A program made the translations under genes and the position numbers. DNA of 64,000 nucleotides from Hsuehochloa calcarea. Taxonomy: Eukaryota; Streptophyta; Magnoliopsida; Poales; Poaceae. This document shows, one piece after another, positions 32,701-42,394 of the stretch. The notes under the pieces are model-generated. The model searched no databases, was not told the DNA's origin, and was given only the letters and a program-made list of their open reading frames with translations. Position 1 is the first letter of the stretch. Every line of letters begins with the position of its first letter. Where the stretch lies: NCBI GenBank assembly GCA_036346395.1, contig CM070604.1:33321662-33385661 (forward strand), given 5' to 3'.

Positions 32701-35390
32701 TAGAAAGTAGGACATTAATCAAGTACTAAGGTGCATAATAGCATTCATCTTAAATCGCTTCTCATGAAACATATCGGCTTGGATATTTCAAAAACAAAAG
32801 GAAATGTGAATCTGAGACAAAGATGATAAGAAATGACATTTTCTAGTACATCGCTATGACTCACTCATTCAAGTAAAGATTAGGTATATGCCTGGCTATG
32901 AACAGCTGAAATATTTGTAAACTTCTCATCTCACTTTCAAAAATTAGGAATTTAGAACACAGATCACACAAGAGACATGACACAAGACAAGAAGCAACTA
33001 AATATAGGAAAATGTCAATCTTACTTGAGCTTGGCTTTGTAGCTTTCAGTTATCTCCATCTTTTCCTCCTTTGAGAAGTACCAAAGAACACTTGGAATGA
33101 CATAGTACGAAAGTTTGCGACATATTGGACAAGCCCGCAATGCTGAGTTCATATCCATACCAGATGTAGGAGAATTGTTACGCCAATTTCTAATGCATGA
33201 AATACAGAAGGGATGATCACATTCAGATAACAGTCCAAACTTCCTTTCAGCAGCAGTAGGCTTTGAGAGCACACGGTCCAAGCAGACACTGCATTCTATC
33301 TCTTGGCTGCGTTTCAAAGCCTCAAGGCGCTTGTGGTTTTTCTCACATAACTTGATATGGTCCTCCCTCTCATCAGGACGATAAGGATGCAAGCACATTT
33401 TCCCACAGGTTGTGCACAAATCTCCATGCATGTGAGGGCACTCTTCCCCATAAGGACAATTACCACCAGCAGCAAAAGAACAAATTGGCAGTTCAGTAAG
33501 TTTCATGGATGTTTGGTTTTGCACAGTTCGATTGGATGACCAGTCAATCCCATCATCTGACACACTGTCATGTTGAAAATCATTTCTCCATGCAGGCTTA
33601 CTTGCGGAATGTGCCAGCATATCCGTAGATATCTGTTGTCTTTGGTTGCTTGAATCTGTTTGATGTCCCATGTGAAGAGGACGCCCAGAACTTAAAAGTT
33701 GAAGAGAAGTAGATGCAACACGTGTTGTAGTACTTGATGATGGTGGAGGCACTGTGAGGTTACGACAAACTTTGACATGGTTATATCTGCAACGGCTACC
33801 ATACGAGCATGCACCTTGCTGGTAAAATGTGCAAACCTGAGCAAACAAGCATCACAGTAAGAAACTCTAGAAGATATCCATTTGAGCCTGGCAATGAAAC
33901 TAAACCACATCCGATGTTTACTAATACATTACATTATTTGGTTCGTCACTCCAGTCATGGGAGAACTCACAGTAGTCTCCTTTCAAGCAAGCTCCATGCA
34001 TGAAGAACTTGCAAAGAACCCTGGTAGATCAGCAACACAACAAAAAGACCTGTAAGCAAACTACCAAAATTGTTGGTTTCATCCCAGGCAGGAAATAATT
34101 TGAAATAAAACAAAATAATTAGTTTTTATGGAGCCTTTTCCTGTCACAAACTCACAATATTGTTTCTTGAGTAAAGAAAATGTAAACTGATAGTGAAGTT
34201 ATGGGAAGATGCAAAGGGGTGATGCATAGATTGCCAATTTGAGTGAACAATCAGAAGGAGTTGCATATCTCCTGGCAGAGGTTAAGATTGAGTTACATTT
34301 TTTTTCCTTTTTCTTTAACAATTCTTCATATATTTTTTACCTTTTTCTATCAATAACAGCAGTAAGTTTCTGCTATATAAGGACAAGACAAGCAGGTTTC
34401 ACAATAATACTCTTACAAAGTAAATACAGAGCATAACAAGTCAAGAACGCATGGTCCATGCAGAAATTTGTATCTCAGTGAAAGATGCCCTACTTATGCA
34501 AACATAATACTTCTTATTGTATTAAGGTTTCCTTTTTGCTCTGAATTTCCATGCTCGCCACGTTCAGCATACTTAAAAAATGATTGTCACTATTATTCAT
34601 CAAAGGCATCACCACCATGATTTTCATTTGTTTTTTCATCCAAAATGCAGAACTTCGCACTGGACTTCCTTCGTCACTGCATCAGAATTCACCGGCCATT
34701 CGAATTTACAACATACAGCCAGGTTAATTAAAATTTGGAGGCTCCATCTACAAAGAACCTCTAGTGAAATTCACAGACCTCACCCCCGACCATAACATGG
34801 TGTTTATATTACCAAACAAGCAACACATGCACCACAATTAAACTGAAACCGATTTGCCGTACTTAATCTACATGGCATCATAATATACAGAACCATCCAA
34901 AAACATAAAATCATGCACCAACCTATGTCATCTTTACTATCAGTTGCTAGCAAAAAAGAGGCACCGGACTCAAAATCGACTTCCGGACAAAAAAGATCGC
35001 ACCGATGGCTAAAACAAATGCAAATAATCTCCCTGATTATTTGTGTCAAAGCGCATATCAGCTTAACTACCCCATAGGTGCCCCTACTGCCGAGAAACAT
35101 TCAGTGCCCCAGCTCAAAGGCTCGCCACCCCATTCTTCCCACGAACTCAACTCTCGAAGCGGTCGCGCTAAAAATTCTAAAGCATAAACGAATCTTCTCA
35201 GCTCCCGCCAACCCTAGGTTCAAAGGCAAGCTCAATCCACCTCGATCCACAGCTCAACGGCACCGTACCGGAACCCCCCACGAGGCTCCCACCGCACGTA
35301 AATCTCGATCCAACCCGCGCTTCAAATCGCGCGAAACAGGGCACCTAACCGAAACGTGGGAATCGAATCGAATTACCTCTTGGCCGACAT
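26748..35390 (-). CDS. MKRN: Makorin E3 ubiquitin ligase (CCCH and RING zinc fingers)
   Basis: Makorins are RING-type ubiquitin ligases with RNA-binding CCCH fingers. Exons on the minus strand: 35390-35377, 34020-33933, 33836-33025, 32678-32609, 31440-31352 and, less surely, 26784-26748, coding for 369 residues. Exons 1-5 join in frame with GT donors and AG acceptors. CCCH fingers: C8-C16-C22-H26, C36-C44-C50-H54, C153-C161-C167-H171 and C309-C319-C325-H329. A makorin Cys-His segment spans 175-202 (LCTTCGKMCLHPYRPDERE). The C3HC4 RING has C216, C219, C240, H242, C245, C248, C270, C273. All zinc ligands are present, so the protein looks functional. It is the only clear host gene here. Its last intron carries a solo LTR. 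The family assignment is sure; the terminal exon is a prediction. Confidence 0.93.
26973..26977. repeat. Target-site duplication of solo LTR J (left and right copies)
   Basis: agttt here and again at 30433-30437, directly flanking the LTR. Confidence 0.85.
28595..28690 (+). repeat. Hairpin array in solo LTR J
   Basis: Two hairpins with arms TACGCTTTC and GAAAGCGTA (28595-28619, 28645-28667), each followed by AATCTC, and a third half-copy at 28680. Confidence 0.8.
28962..28970 (+). promoter_or_regulatory. GC-type 5' splice-site motif in J
   Basis: CAAG|GCAAGC, then AACCCTTTGACCATATTGAT, the J form of the motif shared with B, C and F. Confidence 0.45.
30440..31260 (-). other. GC-rich promoter-like island in makorin intron 5
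   Basis: On the minus strand a GGGTCCACTTGTCGGTGAG word leads into a GC-rich stretch and an AAATACAG|TGAGTTTT sequence, resembling a plant promoter with first exon. No convincing protein is encoded. It might be an independent antisense-to-J transcript start, or a transposon scrap. Confidence 0.35.
31352..31440 (-). CDS. MKRN: Makorin exon 5
   Basis: 89 nt from ttgcag|CAT to ATTAG|gtatgt. Encodes HAYRDGRLEEVILRHLDADD and GSTVIAKNI plus two bases of an Arg codon. Confidence 0.92.
31441..32608 (-). other. Makorin intron 4
   Basis: 1168 bp, AT-rich, canonical GT and AG ends. No repeat or ORF recognised. Confidence 0.8.
32609..32678 (-). CDS. MKRN: Makorin exon 4 (first part of fourth CCCH finger)
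   Basis: 70 nt from ttgcag|G to AAG|gtagaa. Encodes SIDCKYFDFGTGTCPFGTSC and FYK; the finger's His is the first residue of exon 5. Confidence 0.92.
33025..33836 (-). CDS. MKRN: Makorin exon 3 (CCCH 2 and 3, makorin motif, RING)
   Basis: 812 nt from gctcag|GTT to CTCAA|gtaaga. Encodes residues 35-304 and two bases of Lys305, with a Ser/Thr-rich linker (67-115) between fingers 2 and 3. Confidence 0.95.
33933..34020 (-). CDS. MKRN: Makorin exon 2 (first CCCH finger)
   Basis: 88 nt from ctaccag|G to AAT|gtaatg. Encodes VLCKFFMHGACLKGDYCEFS and HDWSDEPNN, residues 6-34. Confidence 0.9.
34021..35376 (-). other. Makorin intron 1
   Basis: 1356 bp with gtaatt donor and ctaccag acceptor. AT-rich; nothing else recognised. 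Confidence 0.75.
35377..35390 (-). CDS. MKRN: Makorin exon 1 (coding part)
   Basis: ATGTCGGCCAAGAG|gtaatt encodes MSAK and two bases of Arg5. The start was chosen because it joins in frame to the first CCCH finger and is preceded by a GC-rich leader. Confidence 0.8.
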
Positions 35391-35640
35391 GGCCGAGCAG
35401 ATCGGATCAACCCGAATCCGGGGCCGAGGTGAGCAGCGCGCGTACACGAGAGCACGCGATGCCTCCGCCGTCGGTCGCGTCGCCTAGGGCTTGCTTGCTT
35501 GGCCGGTGGAGCCTTCGCTTCCGCTCCCTCCCTCGCGTCGTCTCGCTTTTTTTGGGGGGAGGGAGCTCCTCTGGCTTTCCGGGGGTATCGTATCGGGGAA
35601 TGATTCCTAAAAACGGGTGGGGTAGGAAATGACGGACTTA
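35391..35640 (-). promoter_or_regulatory. Makorin 5' leader and promoter region
   Basis: GC-rich, CT/GA-rich stretch immediately upstream of the start codon, typical of a plant housekeeping promoter and leader. No TATA box seen. The transcription start cannot be placed. Confidence 0.5.
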
Positions 35641-36136
35641 CGCCCGGGGCGGAGGCCAGAGGCGGCACGGAGGGTTGGGCACAGGCGTAATTCGGGCGAC
35701 CGCTTCCCGGAGACCGCTGCTGACGACAGCGATGTCGCCTATGCTGCGAGGGTGGACTAAGCTACTACTACTACTGTAGCAAAAATGGTGAAATAAGCCG
35801 GAGTATGGCAGGATGGAATTGCAACGATGGCTCAACGGTGGGGTGTGCGAAGTGGAAGGGCGCTATTTGCAACCGTTTTCACATATCTAAGACAAGAAGG
35901 GAAGCAATTGTTAGAAAATGGTGCACTTTATATAACTAATTTAATTCCAGGAATACATAAATTAGTTGACAAAAGTAGTTCCCGTAAACCACACTAGAAC
36001 TACGTAAACCAGTACTCAAGCAACTAGTAAATGTAAACCAGTACATAAATCAGCAAACCAATAACTACATAAAACATGAAGAAACCACATAAACCACATA
36101 TTTAACATAATTATATGAACAACAATACTACATTTA
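35641..36136. other. Intergenic sequence
   Basis: After a GC-rich start it becomes A-rich with loosely repeated AAACCA/GTAAACCAGTA words. No gene seen. Confidence 0.4.
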
Positions 36137-36421
36137 TCAATCATGTAAGCCAACAAAATAACTTGGAGAACTCACACAAAGAGCGCTCCAACGATGTAAT
36201 CTATTGGGGTGTTGATGTAGACAATGATGACGATAGGAAGAAGACAACGAGCTATCATGATAGGGTTTCTTAAAAACCTGATACGCCCCAATTCGTACAT
36301 GATTGCAAGAGGCGTCGGCTTTGGAGACACTACTCTTCCCATAAACGTTGCACACTGCTCGCTTGAACAAGATAGCGTGAAAGCAGCACAAACACAAAGG
36401 AACAGAGGTGGCAATTCTCAT
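36137..36421 (-). CDS. Hypothetical short protein with its own TATA box
   Basis: A 94-codon frame starts MRIATSVPLCLCCFHAILFK, giving a hydrophobic N-terminus that could be a signal peptide, then a Ser/His-rich tail. A minus-strand TATA box (TATATAAG, 36458-36451) lies 30 bp before the ATG. An overlapping frame (36414-36172, 80 codons) is equally open, and a CAG|GTTTTT donor-like site near 36277 may indicate an intron. I recognise no family. It may be LTR leader rather than a gene. Confidence 0.25.
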   Translation of the reverse strand: MRIATSVPLCLCCFHAILFKRAVCNVYGKSSVSKADASCNHVRIGAYQVFKKPYHDSSLSSSYRHHCLHQHPNRLHRWSALCVSSPSYFVGLHD

Positions 36422-36450
36422 CTCATATTTGTGAGAGATGTCTCCCTCCT

Positions 36451-36458
36451 CTTATATA
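36451..36458 (-). promoter_or_regulatory. TATA box before hypothetical ORF 36421-36137
   Basis: TAGTCTATATAAGAGG-like context on the minus strand, correctly spaced from a short leader. Confidence 0.45.
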
Positions 36459-36469
36459 GACTTAGCCAA

Positions 36470-36660
36470 CCCATAATTTGGAAACCTCAATAACGTGCAG
36501 TGAATAAATGGGTCTCATAATCTTCCACATTTGAATTTGAACGAGTCGTTCTCATCTGTTAACCCCACGATTTGGAAACCTCAATAACGCACAGTGAATG
36601 AAAACAACTAACGTGTGTCATCATCTTCCACGTTCGAATTTGAACGATTTGTTGTCAACC
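36470..36660 (-). repeat. Duplicated upstream block of about 93 bp
   Basis: TTTGGAAACCTCAATAACG, CAGTGAAT, ATCTTCCAC and TTTGAACGA words occur in the same order from 36470 and again from 36564, directly upstream of the TATA box at 36458. Confidence 0.75.
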
Positions 36661-37233
36661 ATTAGCATGTCATTACACATGGTCCTAAGATGGTCCTAAG
36701 AAGTTGGAGCCATGCCAGCCACCAAGCACGATATTGGCGGGGCCATTCACGTGGGCAGGCGATGGCGAGGCAAGAAAGCGAGCGTGCATGTGTGAGTTTA
36801 TTTTGCTTACTTCAACTAGACAACACCCACTCTCACTTATAAATATGTGTTTTTCCACCTACAATAGCAATTTGGTACCATGCAAGTTGTGATTTTCAGG
36901 ATCATTCTATTTGGGTAGGCCCAAATGATTAAAAACCCCGACAGCAACTGTCAGGACATCAGCGCATCAAACAAAAATTGAGGAAAACTATCATCAAAGA
37001 TTTATATACATGTAACCATTGCATCAGAGACTTTCAGTGCCTGTTGCGTTTGTTCCAACGGTGTATCAGCTCGTTCATGCCGCTTGTACGTGAGACAAAA
37101 ATTGATGACCTCGCGAGGCATCTCACATGCAATCAATGAACTGATGAAACAATATGCTACATTATCTGCACCACCTTCGTTGTATTTGTTATGCAACCAT
37201 CGCCGGCGAGTCCAATCCAATGATCACCGACGT
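36661..37233. other. Unrecognised DNA flanking copia E insertion
   Basis: Contains a minus-strand frame of 72 codons (37220-37002, starting MDWTRRRWLHNK) with no recognised similarity. It may be an old exon or chance. gacgt (37229-37233) would be copia E's left target copy. Confidence 0.3.
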
Positions 37234-37356
37234 TGAGGAAGGAGAATCGCACATAAACAAGTACAAAAAGTAAAATAGACACAGAGATATGGGGGAACTC
37301 TTCTGCTCTTCTTTAGTTCTTTTCTCTCAGTAAGCACGTACAAAATGATTGGAAAC
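37234..37356 (-). repeat. Copia E 3' LTR, distal part (separated by copia D)
   Basis: On the minus strand this continues the LTR begun at 45972, joined across the gaaac duplication of copia D. It runs to TTCTCCTTCCTCA, with an LTR end at 37234. Total LTR about 203 bp, the size of Hopscotch-type copia LTRs. Confidence 0.55.
37352..37356. repeat. Target-site duplication of copia D
   Basis: gaaac here and at 45888-45892, directly outside both LTRs. Confidence 0.9.
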
Positions 37357-37471
37357 TGTGGATATAATGGGGATATACTCCTGATCTTAGGGTGATGTGA
37401 CAATTGGCAATGGCGTTAACAGTTTGTCGTTTCACGTATTTTCGACAAAGTGGCTTTGCTGCCAGGCCATT

Positions 37472-37833
37472 GGCGGTCTGACCGGCCGAACCGGCAGTCA
37501 GACCGGCCATAGAGCGGTCCGACCGACCACCCTTGGCGGTCGGACCGGCCAGTGGTAGTCCGACCGACCATAGCGGCGGTCGGACCGGCCAATATTAGAA
37601 AGTGGTGTTTTGAGCTGGGTCAAAAATAGAGGGTGTAGGCAAGAGAGGAGATTCTACTGCACTTGGTCTCATAATTTTTGGAGTCTCCAGTCAAAAGTTC
37701 TATTCGTTTGAAATTTTCAGTAGGTTTCGGAATTTCAGGGGCTGATTTTGGCTAAGTCCCAACTGGCGGTCTGACCGGCCTATAGGTGGCGGTCAGACCG
37801 GCCAGGGTGGGCAGTCTGACCGATTTTCACTTG
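37472..37833 (+). repeat. Palindrome clusters 1 and 2 of copia D 5' LTR (GGTC-N-GACC)
   Basis: Six copies of a 16-bp word GGCGGTCNGACCGGCC or variants at 37472-37590, spaced about 20 bp, and three more at 37765-37833. The centre base varies freely while the arms are kept. Confidence 0.85.
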
Positions 37834-38279
37834 GATCGTCGTCCGTCGTGGCGGCAATGTTCGGTTGTTAGGTCAAAGTCATGAGTTTCAGTGCATATGT
37901 GTTGCATGATACATGTTTTGACTAACATGGGTCAAGTTGTGAAGAACTTGTTCCTGGATTCGGTTTACTTATCTATTGTTGTGCAGGTTGCTTGGTGGTC
38001 AACGACGGTCAACAGCGAGGATGATCGGGACTAGGCTTGGAGAGCTGAGGTCCAGAAAGATCGACGATGCCGGGTGAGGTCAATGAACTCAAGCGTGGTG
38101 TAAGATGGACAAGGGTGACCTATTGGCTAATCTGCGGTGCAATGTGGCGCAAGGTGTAGCTAATTAGGTCAAGAGGAGATAAAGACAGCGTATTAAAATA
38201 CGTGCGTGTGTGACCCGTTTGTTTTGGGCCTTAACGGGAGCCCAATTGAGTCAAACTTCTAGAAGGTCTAAGCCCCAAC

Positions 38280-38287
38280 TATAAATA
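38280..38287 (+). promoter_or_regulatory. TATA box of copia D 5' LTR
   Basis: CCAACTATAAATAGAGGAGG, the same wording as in copia A and in the 3' LTR (45030-45037). Confidence 0.7.
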
Positions 38288-38867
38288 GAGGAGGGTGGTG
38301 GCTGCACCCCCCTCTTGATTTTCCCCACCTCTTTTATTGTTTGAAACCCTAATTTGCTTAGGGAGAGGTTTTGTGGAGGCTAGGGTTCTAGAGAGTTTTG
38401 ATTTGATTTCATGCTCATAGATTGAGCTTTGTCCTCCATTGATAGAGAGGCTGTAATCTCAAATCATATCAAATCAATCAAAAGAAATATTGATCAAAGT
38501 TTTGTCTCTTTGCTTTCCTTCTCTCTATTTGATGATTTTGAGTCTTTCTTTGATCCGTGAGTTTTTGCTTGATTTCTTCACATGATCTAGCTTGCTGTGA
38601 CATATGGGAACATATCTAGGATCATCTTGATCATCAATCACCCACGAGCAAGATTTTGGATCTAATTTTCATTTTGACTCGGTTTTGAACCTTCCTCGTC
38701 TCAAACGGAAAACGATAGTAATTCTTCCAAGAATTTTCACAATCTTCGATTGGAATAGGTTCCTGACATTACAGAAGGTGTGTTTCAAGTTTCATCGAGT
38801 TTGGAGTTGTAGATAAAAAGTTTCATCTATTTGCAACTTCGTCATCGGGGCTGTTTGATCTGTTCTT

Positions 38868-38936
38868 CAGGCCGGCGGTCAGACCGCCAGGTCCACCGGT
38901 CAGACCGCCATTGACCCAGCGGTCCGACCGCCCAGC
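38868..38936 (+). repeat. Palindrome cluster 3 of copia D 5' LTR
   Basis: Three copies around GGTCAGACC, GGTCAGACC and GGTCCGACC, about 200 bp before the LTR end, as with cluster 2 of copia A. Confidence 0.8.
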
Positions 38937-39140
38937 ATTGAATTGCTTTAGCTTATGTTAATTTTTATCGTATTGCTTAGGGGGTTAAATTGGATTCAAT
39001 ACTAGTCTTCTGTTGTACTGGTATATTGATCTTTATAGCTTCCATAGCTATTGGAGTAAAATCTTATTGAATCAATTATTTGGGAAAAAGTGAGTGTGCT
39101 CCTATTCACCCCCCTCTAGTCGTCTTTTCGATCTAACAAG

Positions 39141-39152
39141 TGGTATAAGAGC
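39141..39152 (+). promoter_or_regulatory. Primer binding site of copia D
   Basis: tggtataagagc, one base off the initiator-Met tRNA complement TGGTATCAGAGC, two bases after the LTR end. Confidence 0.8.
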
Positions 39153-39196
39153 CCGGTTAGTTCAATTTTGATCTTAACCGGTCACTGAACTTGGCG

Positions 39197-41105
39197 ATGG
39201 ATAGATACTCCACCAAGCCGCATATCTTCGATGGGCACGACTATGCCTATTGAAAGAATCGCATGCGAGTCTTCCTTGAGAGCGAAAGACAAGCTATATG
39301 GGAGGTTATTCGAGTTCCACTCGTTGTTCCCGAAGTTGCTACGCCGGCTTCAGCAGCCCTCTTGGCTAACAACAATAAGGCTAAAAACCTCTTATATGGT
39401 GGGCTTGGTAGACAGGAGTATGATCGAATTTGCAATCTAGAGACTACGCACGAGATTTGGAACACCCTCGAAATCTACCATGAGGGTTCGTCCCAAATCA
39501 AGAAAGTACGCTAAACAGTCTATAAGCATGAATATAACAAATTCGAGATTCGTCCTGGAGAGAGCATCGATGACATTTTCAGTCGATTTAATAAAGTGAT
39601 TAATCAGATGAAAGCTGTTGGTATTGAATATTCTCAGTCTGAAAATGCCACCCACCTCTTGGCTGCAATCAACACCAAGGAGTGGGAGATAAAGGCTACC
39701 GCCATTGAGGAGAACGTCAACCTCTCTGATTTGACTTTGGAGCTTCTCTATAGCAAGCTCAAGACTCATGAGATCAAGAGGATTGATCATCCCAAGAAGG
39801 AAAACATGGTTTAGTAGCAGACCCGCTCAAGAGAGCTTCTGATGGGTCTTCTGAGTTTTCTTCTAGATTTTCGCTTGCTGGTTTATCTGCAATCCATGAA
39901 GAGGAGTTTGAGAGTCTCCCTGATGCTGAGTTGGCCCTCATAGTAAAAAAGGTCGCACGGGCCTATAACAATATGAGAAACAGAAATAGAGGAGATCCCG
40001 TGACTTGCTATGAGTGTGGTGAGCTTAATCATATCCGGGCAAATTGCCCCAAGCTGAAAGGAAAGAGCAACCATAAGGAGGGAAAGCCAGCTTGGAAGAA
40101 GTCTCAATGTAACAACTCAAGGTATGATGTTGCCAAGCTGACGAAGGCCGCTCACCGAGTTTTTATCGCTTTTGGAGAACAATCCTTAAGCGATGTGGAC
40201 TCCGGGAGCGAGGAGGACAAGGAGGAGGAGATCCCTCAAAACAAGAAGAAGGGGAAGGCCAAGGACTTCACCGGCTTGTACTTCATGGCCGACTCCGTTG
40301 ACGACGACAACGATGAGGTACCTCCCTTCTATGATGTCCTTTCTGATAGATGTGAAACTATGTTTGAGCAACTCATGAGTCAGGATAAGCCTTTAGAGTT
40401 TATCATGGCCAAGAACAAGGACTTGGAGTCACTAGTAGATAGTTTGACTTTAGAACTTACAAATACTAAGACTCTTGAATCTGATGAATGTTCATCCTGC
40501 CATGCTTTGCACTCAGAATTTGCTAAACTACAATCTGCTCAGGATATTGCTTTGTAACAATTTGAAAATGCTAGGACTGGGCTAGTTGAGGTTAAATCTG
40601 CTCCATATGAAAAATGTTTAGAGTCTAGCAAGTTGGTTGCTTCTGGAGTAGTTGATCTAGCCTTTGCACTTTCTGCTTAGAATGCGAGCATGAAGTTAAC
40701 GATATCTTAGAAGCAGCTAGAGCTAAATATGCCAAGCTTAAGGACAGTATTGAGTCTGCTACATGTGCTTCATGTCTAGCTCTTAAACTTGAAGCTGCTT
40801 TATATACGGAGAAATATGCTAGAGCCATTAAAGGTAAAACCTGTGAATCATGTGTTAATCTTGAAGAAGAAAATGCTTATCTTAAGGATACCTTAGAAAA
40901 ATTCTCTAAAGGTAAGAAACAATTAAACATGATTCTGGACAAGTCTAAAACTCCTTATAAGAAGTAAGGATTAGGATACAACTCTGTCAAAGATAATTCT
41001 AATCCAAAAGTTACTCAAGTCTTGGAAAATAGGTTAGTTGAATTCAAAACTCAACCTGTAAAAACTATCTTTAAATCTATAGGTGTTGCCCAACCATCTG
41101 TTAAG
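39197..41105 (+). pseudogene. Copia D gag with CxxC coiled-coil segments
   Basis: Starts MDRYSTKPHIFDGHDYAY, then a stop and the UBN2-type gag words LYGGLGRQEYDRICNLETTH, GESIDDIFSRFNKVINQMKA, LLYSKLKTHEIKR. Zinc knuckle 1 is CYECGELNHIRANC at 40006-40047. Downstream, helical Glu/Lys/Leu-rich segments are punctuated by CxxC pairs at 40489, 40665, 40764 and 40842. The large Gag with coiled coil is typical of Sireviruses. Several stops and frameshifts make it defective. Confidence 0.85.
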
Positions 41106-41605
41106 TGAAAGGGTGCTTCTCCCAGTGGTATCAAGTACCATTGCACCTATTGCAAAAAGGATGGGCATTTGGTTGAGTTCTGTTGGCGTAAGTTGAAAAA
41201 TGATAAGAAAATTTTTGCTAGAATTTCATCAAATCAACCTAGAGCTTTTATGAGGCATGATAACATAGAAAAGGAGAAACCTGGTTTAGGATTTGTGTCA
41301 CATGCTCATCATCATGCTCCTAGACAGGATAACTCTCATGTTAGTTTAACCATTGCTTATAACAGAACTTCAAATAAAATCAAGGATAGCACTTCTGCTT
41401 TGCATACTACTCGCAGACGTGTGTCTCAGTACTGGGTTCCTAAGTCTTGTTTAACTAACCGCATTATCGAGACACATCGTTCTTCTATGCCTTGATTTTC
41501 AGGATTTCCGCGGAAAGAGAAAGGACACGTGGTTTGTCGACTCCAACTGTTCACGCCACATGACCGGAGACTCAAGATGGTTCACCTCCTTCACGCGGTC
41601 GACAG
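41106..41605 (+). pseudogene. Copia D second zinc knuckle and protease start
   Basis: Reads SGIKYHCTYCKKDGHLVEFC, a CX2CX4HX4C knuckle (41142-41183), then after about 110 codons TWFVDSNCSRHMTGDSRWF, the copia protease active-site region, where Gly of the DSG triplet is Asn. The rest of the protease is missing. Confidence 0.8.
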
Positions 41606-41860
41606 GTGATGATTTCATCACCTTTGGAGATGATAGACAAGCTAAGCCCTGAAGCTAGATCAGATATTTCAGCACAAGAACCTGTTGTGACTACTTCACC
41701 TCCAGATGAGGCTCCTGCCGCATCTTCGTCATCAGCAGTACATGCAGAGGTCGAGGAGATGCTTTCCTCTCCGGGTGCACCACTTCACGGTCTGCCTCTG
41801 TGCGAGGTTTCAGGCGTCTCAGAGAGCTTCCTATCGCCAAGCCGTTAAACGCATATTCAG
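41606..41860 (+). pseudogene. Copia D linker between deleted integrase and RT
   Basis: An 80-codon frame rich in Ser, Pro and Ala (SPPDEAPAASSSSAVHAEVE) resembling the low-complexity linker copia elements have before RT. It abuts the protease remnant, which shows the integrase deletion. Confidence 0.5.
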
Positions 41861-41912
41861 GTATTTACACTCTACCCTCTTGTAGGGCATTTGGTATTCT
41901 TGTTCTTCATCT

Positions 41913-42394
41913 TTGTCCATTTGGGGGTTTTCTGATTATGATTTTGTAGGCTGTCGGCTAGATAGGAAGATTACCTCAGGCACTTGTCACTTCCTAGGCA
42001 ATTCTCTTGTCTCTTGGTCTTCTAGGAAGCAGTCCTCTGTTGCACAATCCACTGCTAAAGCTGAATATGTAGCTGCTGCTAGTTGTTGTTGTTAGATTTT
42101 GTGGATGGTATCTACTCTTAAGGATTATGGGTTAAATTTTGCTAGTGTTCCTTTTTTGTGTGATAACACTTCTGCCATTAACATTGCTAAAACCCAGTGC
42201 AACACTCTAGGACCAAGCATATAGACATTCACTTTCACTTCCTTAGAGACCATGTCGAAAAGGGTGATATTGTGCTGCACTTCGTGAAGTCCGAGGCTCA
42301 ACTGGTTGATATCCTCACCAAGCCTTTAGACCCAACAAGGTTTGCCACCTTGAGGAGCGAGTTAGGGGTAATTTATCCTTATGGGTTGGTTTGA
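41913..42394 (+). pseudogene. Copia D RNase H
   Basis: Reads SDYDFVGCRLDRKITSGTCH, FLGNSLVSWSSRKQSSVAQS, TAKAEYVAAASCCC, a stop in place of Gln, ILWMVSTLKDYGLNFASVPF, LCDNTSAINIAKT, and after a frameshift HSRTKHIDIHFHFLRDHVEK to ELGVIYPYGLV. It is very similar to the copia A fragment at 15054-15444. Confidence 0.9.

Larger units (their letters stand above)
37357..39138 (+). repeat. 5' LTR of copia D
   Basis: 1782 bp from TGTGGATATAATGG to TTCGATCTAACA. TATA box 38280-38287; palindrome clusters at 37472-37590, 37765-37833 and 38868-38936. Confidence 0.93.

Noticed and set aside
33357..33539. Plus-strand frame inside makorin exon 3
   Set aside because: Antisense shadow of a conserved coding exon.
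36172..36414. 80-codon frame with signal-peptide-like start
   Set aside because: Overlaps the 94-codon frame in another phase. At most one can be real; the longer one, closer to the TATA box, was kept at low confidence.
37472..37590. CRISPR-like look: 16-bp palindromic repeats with short spacers
   Set aside because: Spacers are only a few bases, repeats are variable, and the array lies inside a plant LTR with a copy in the partner LTR.
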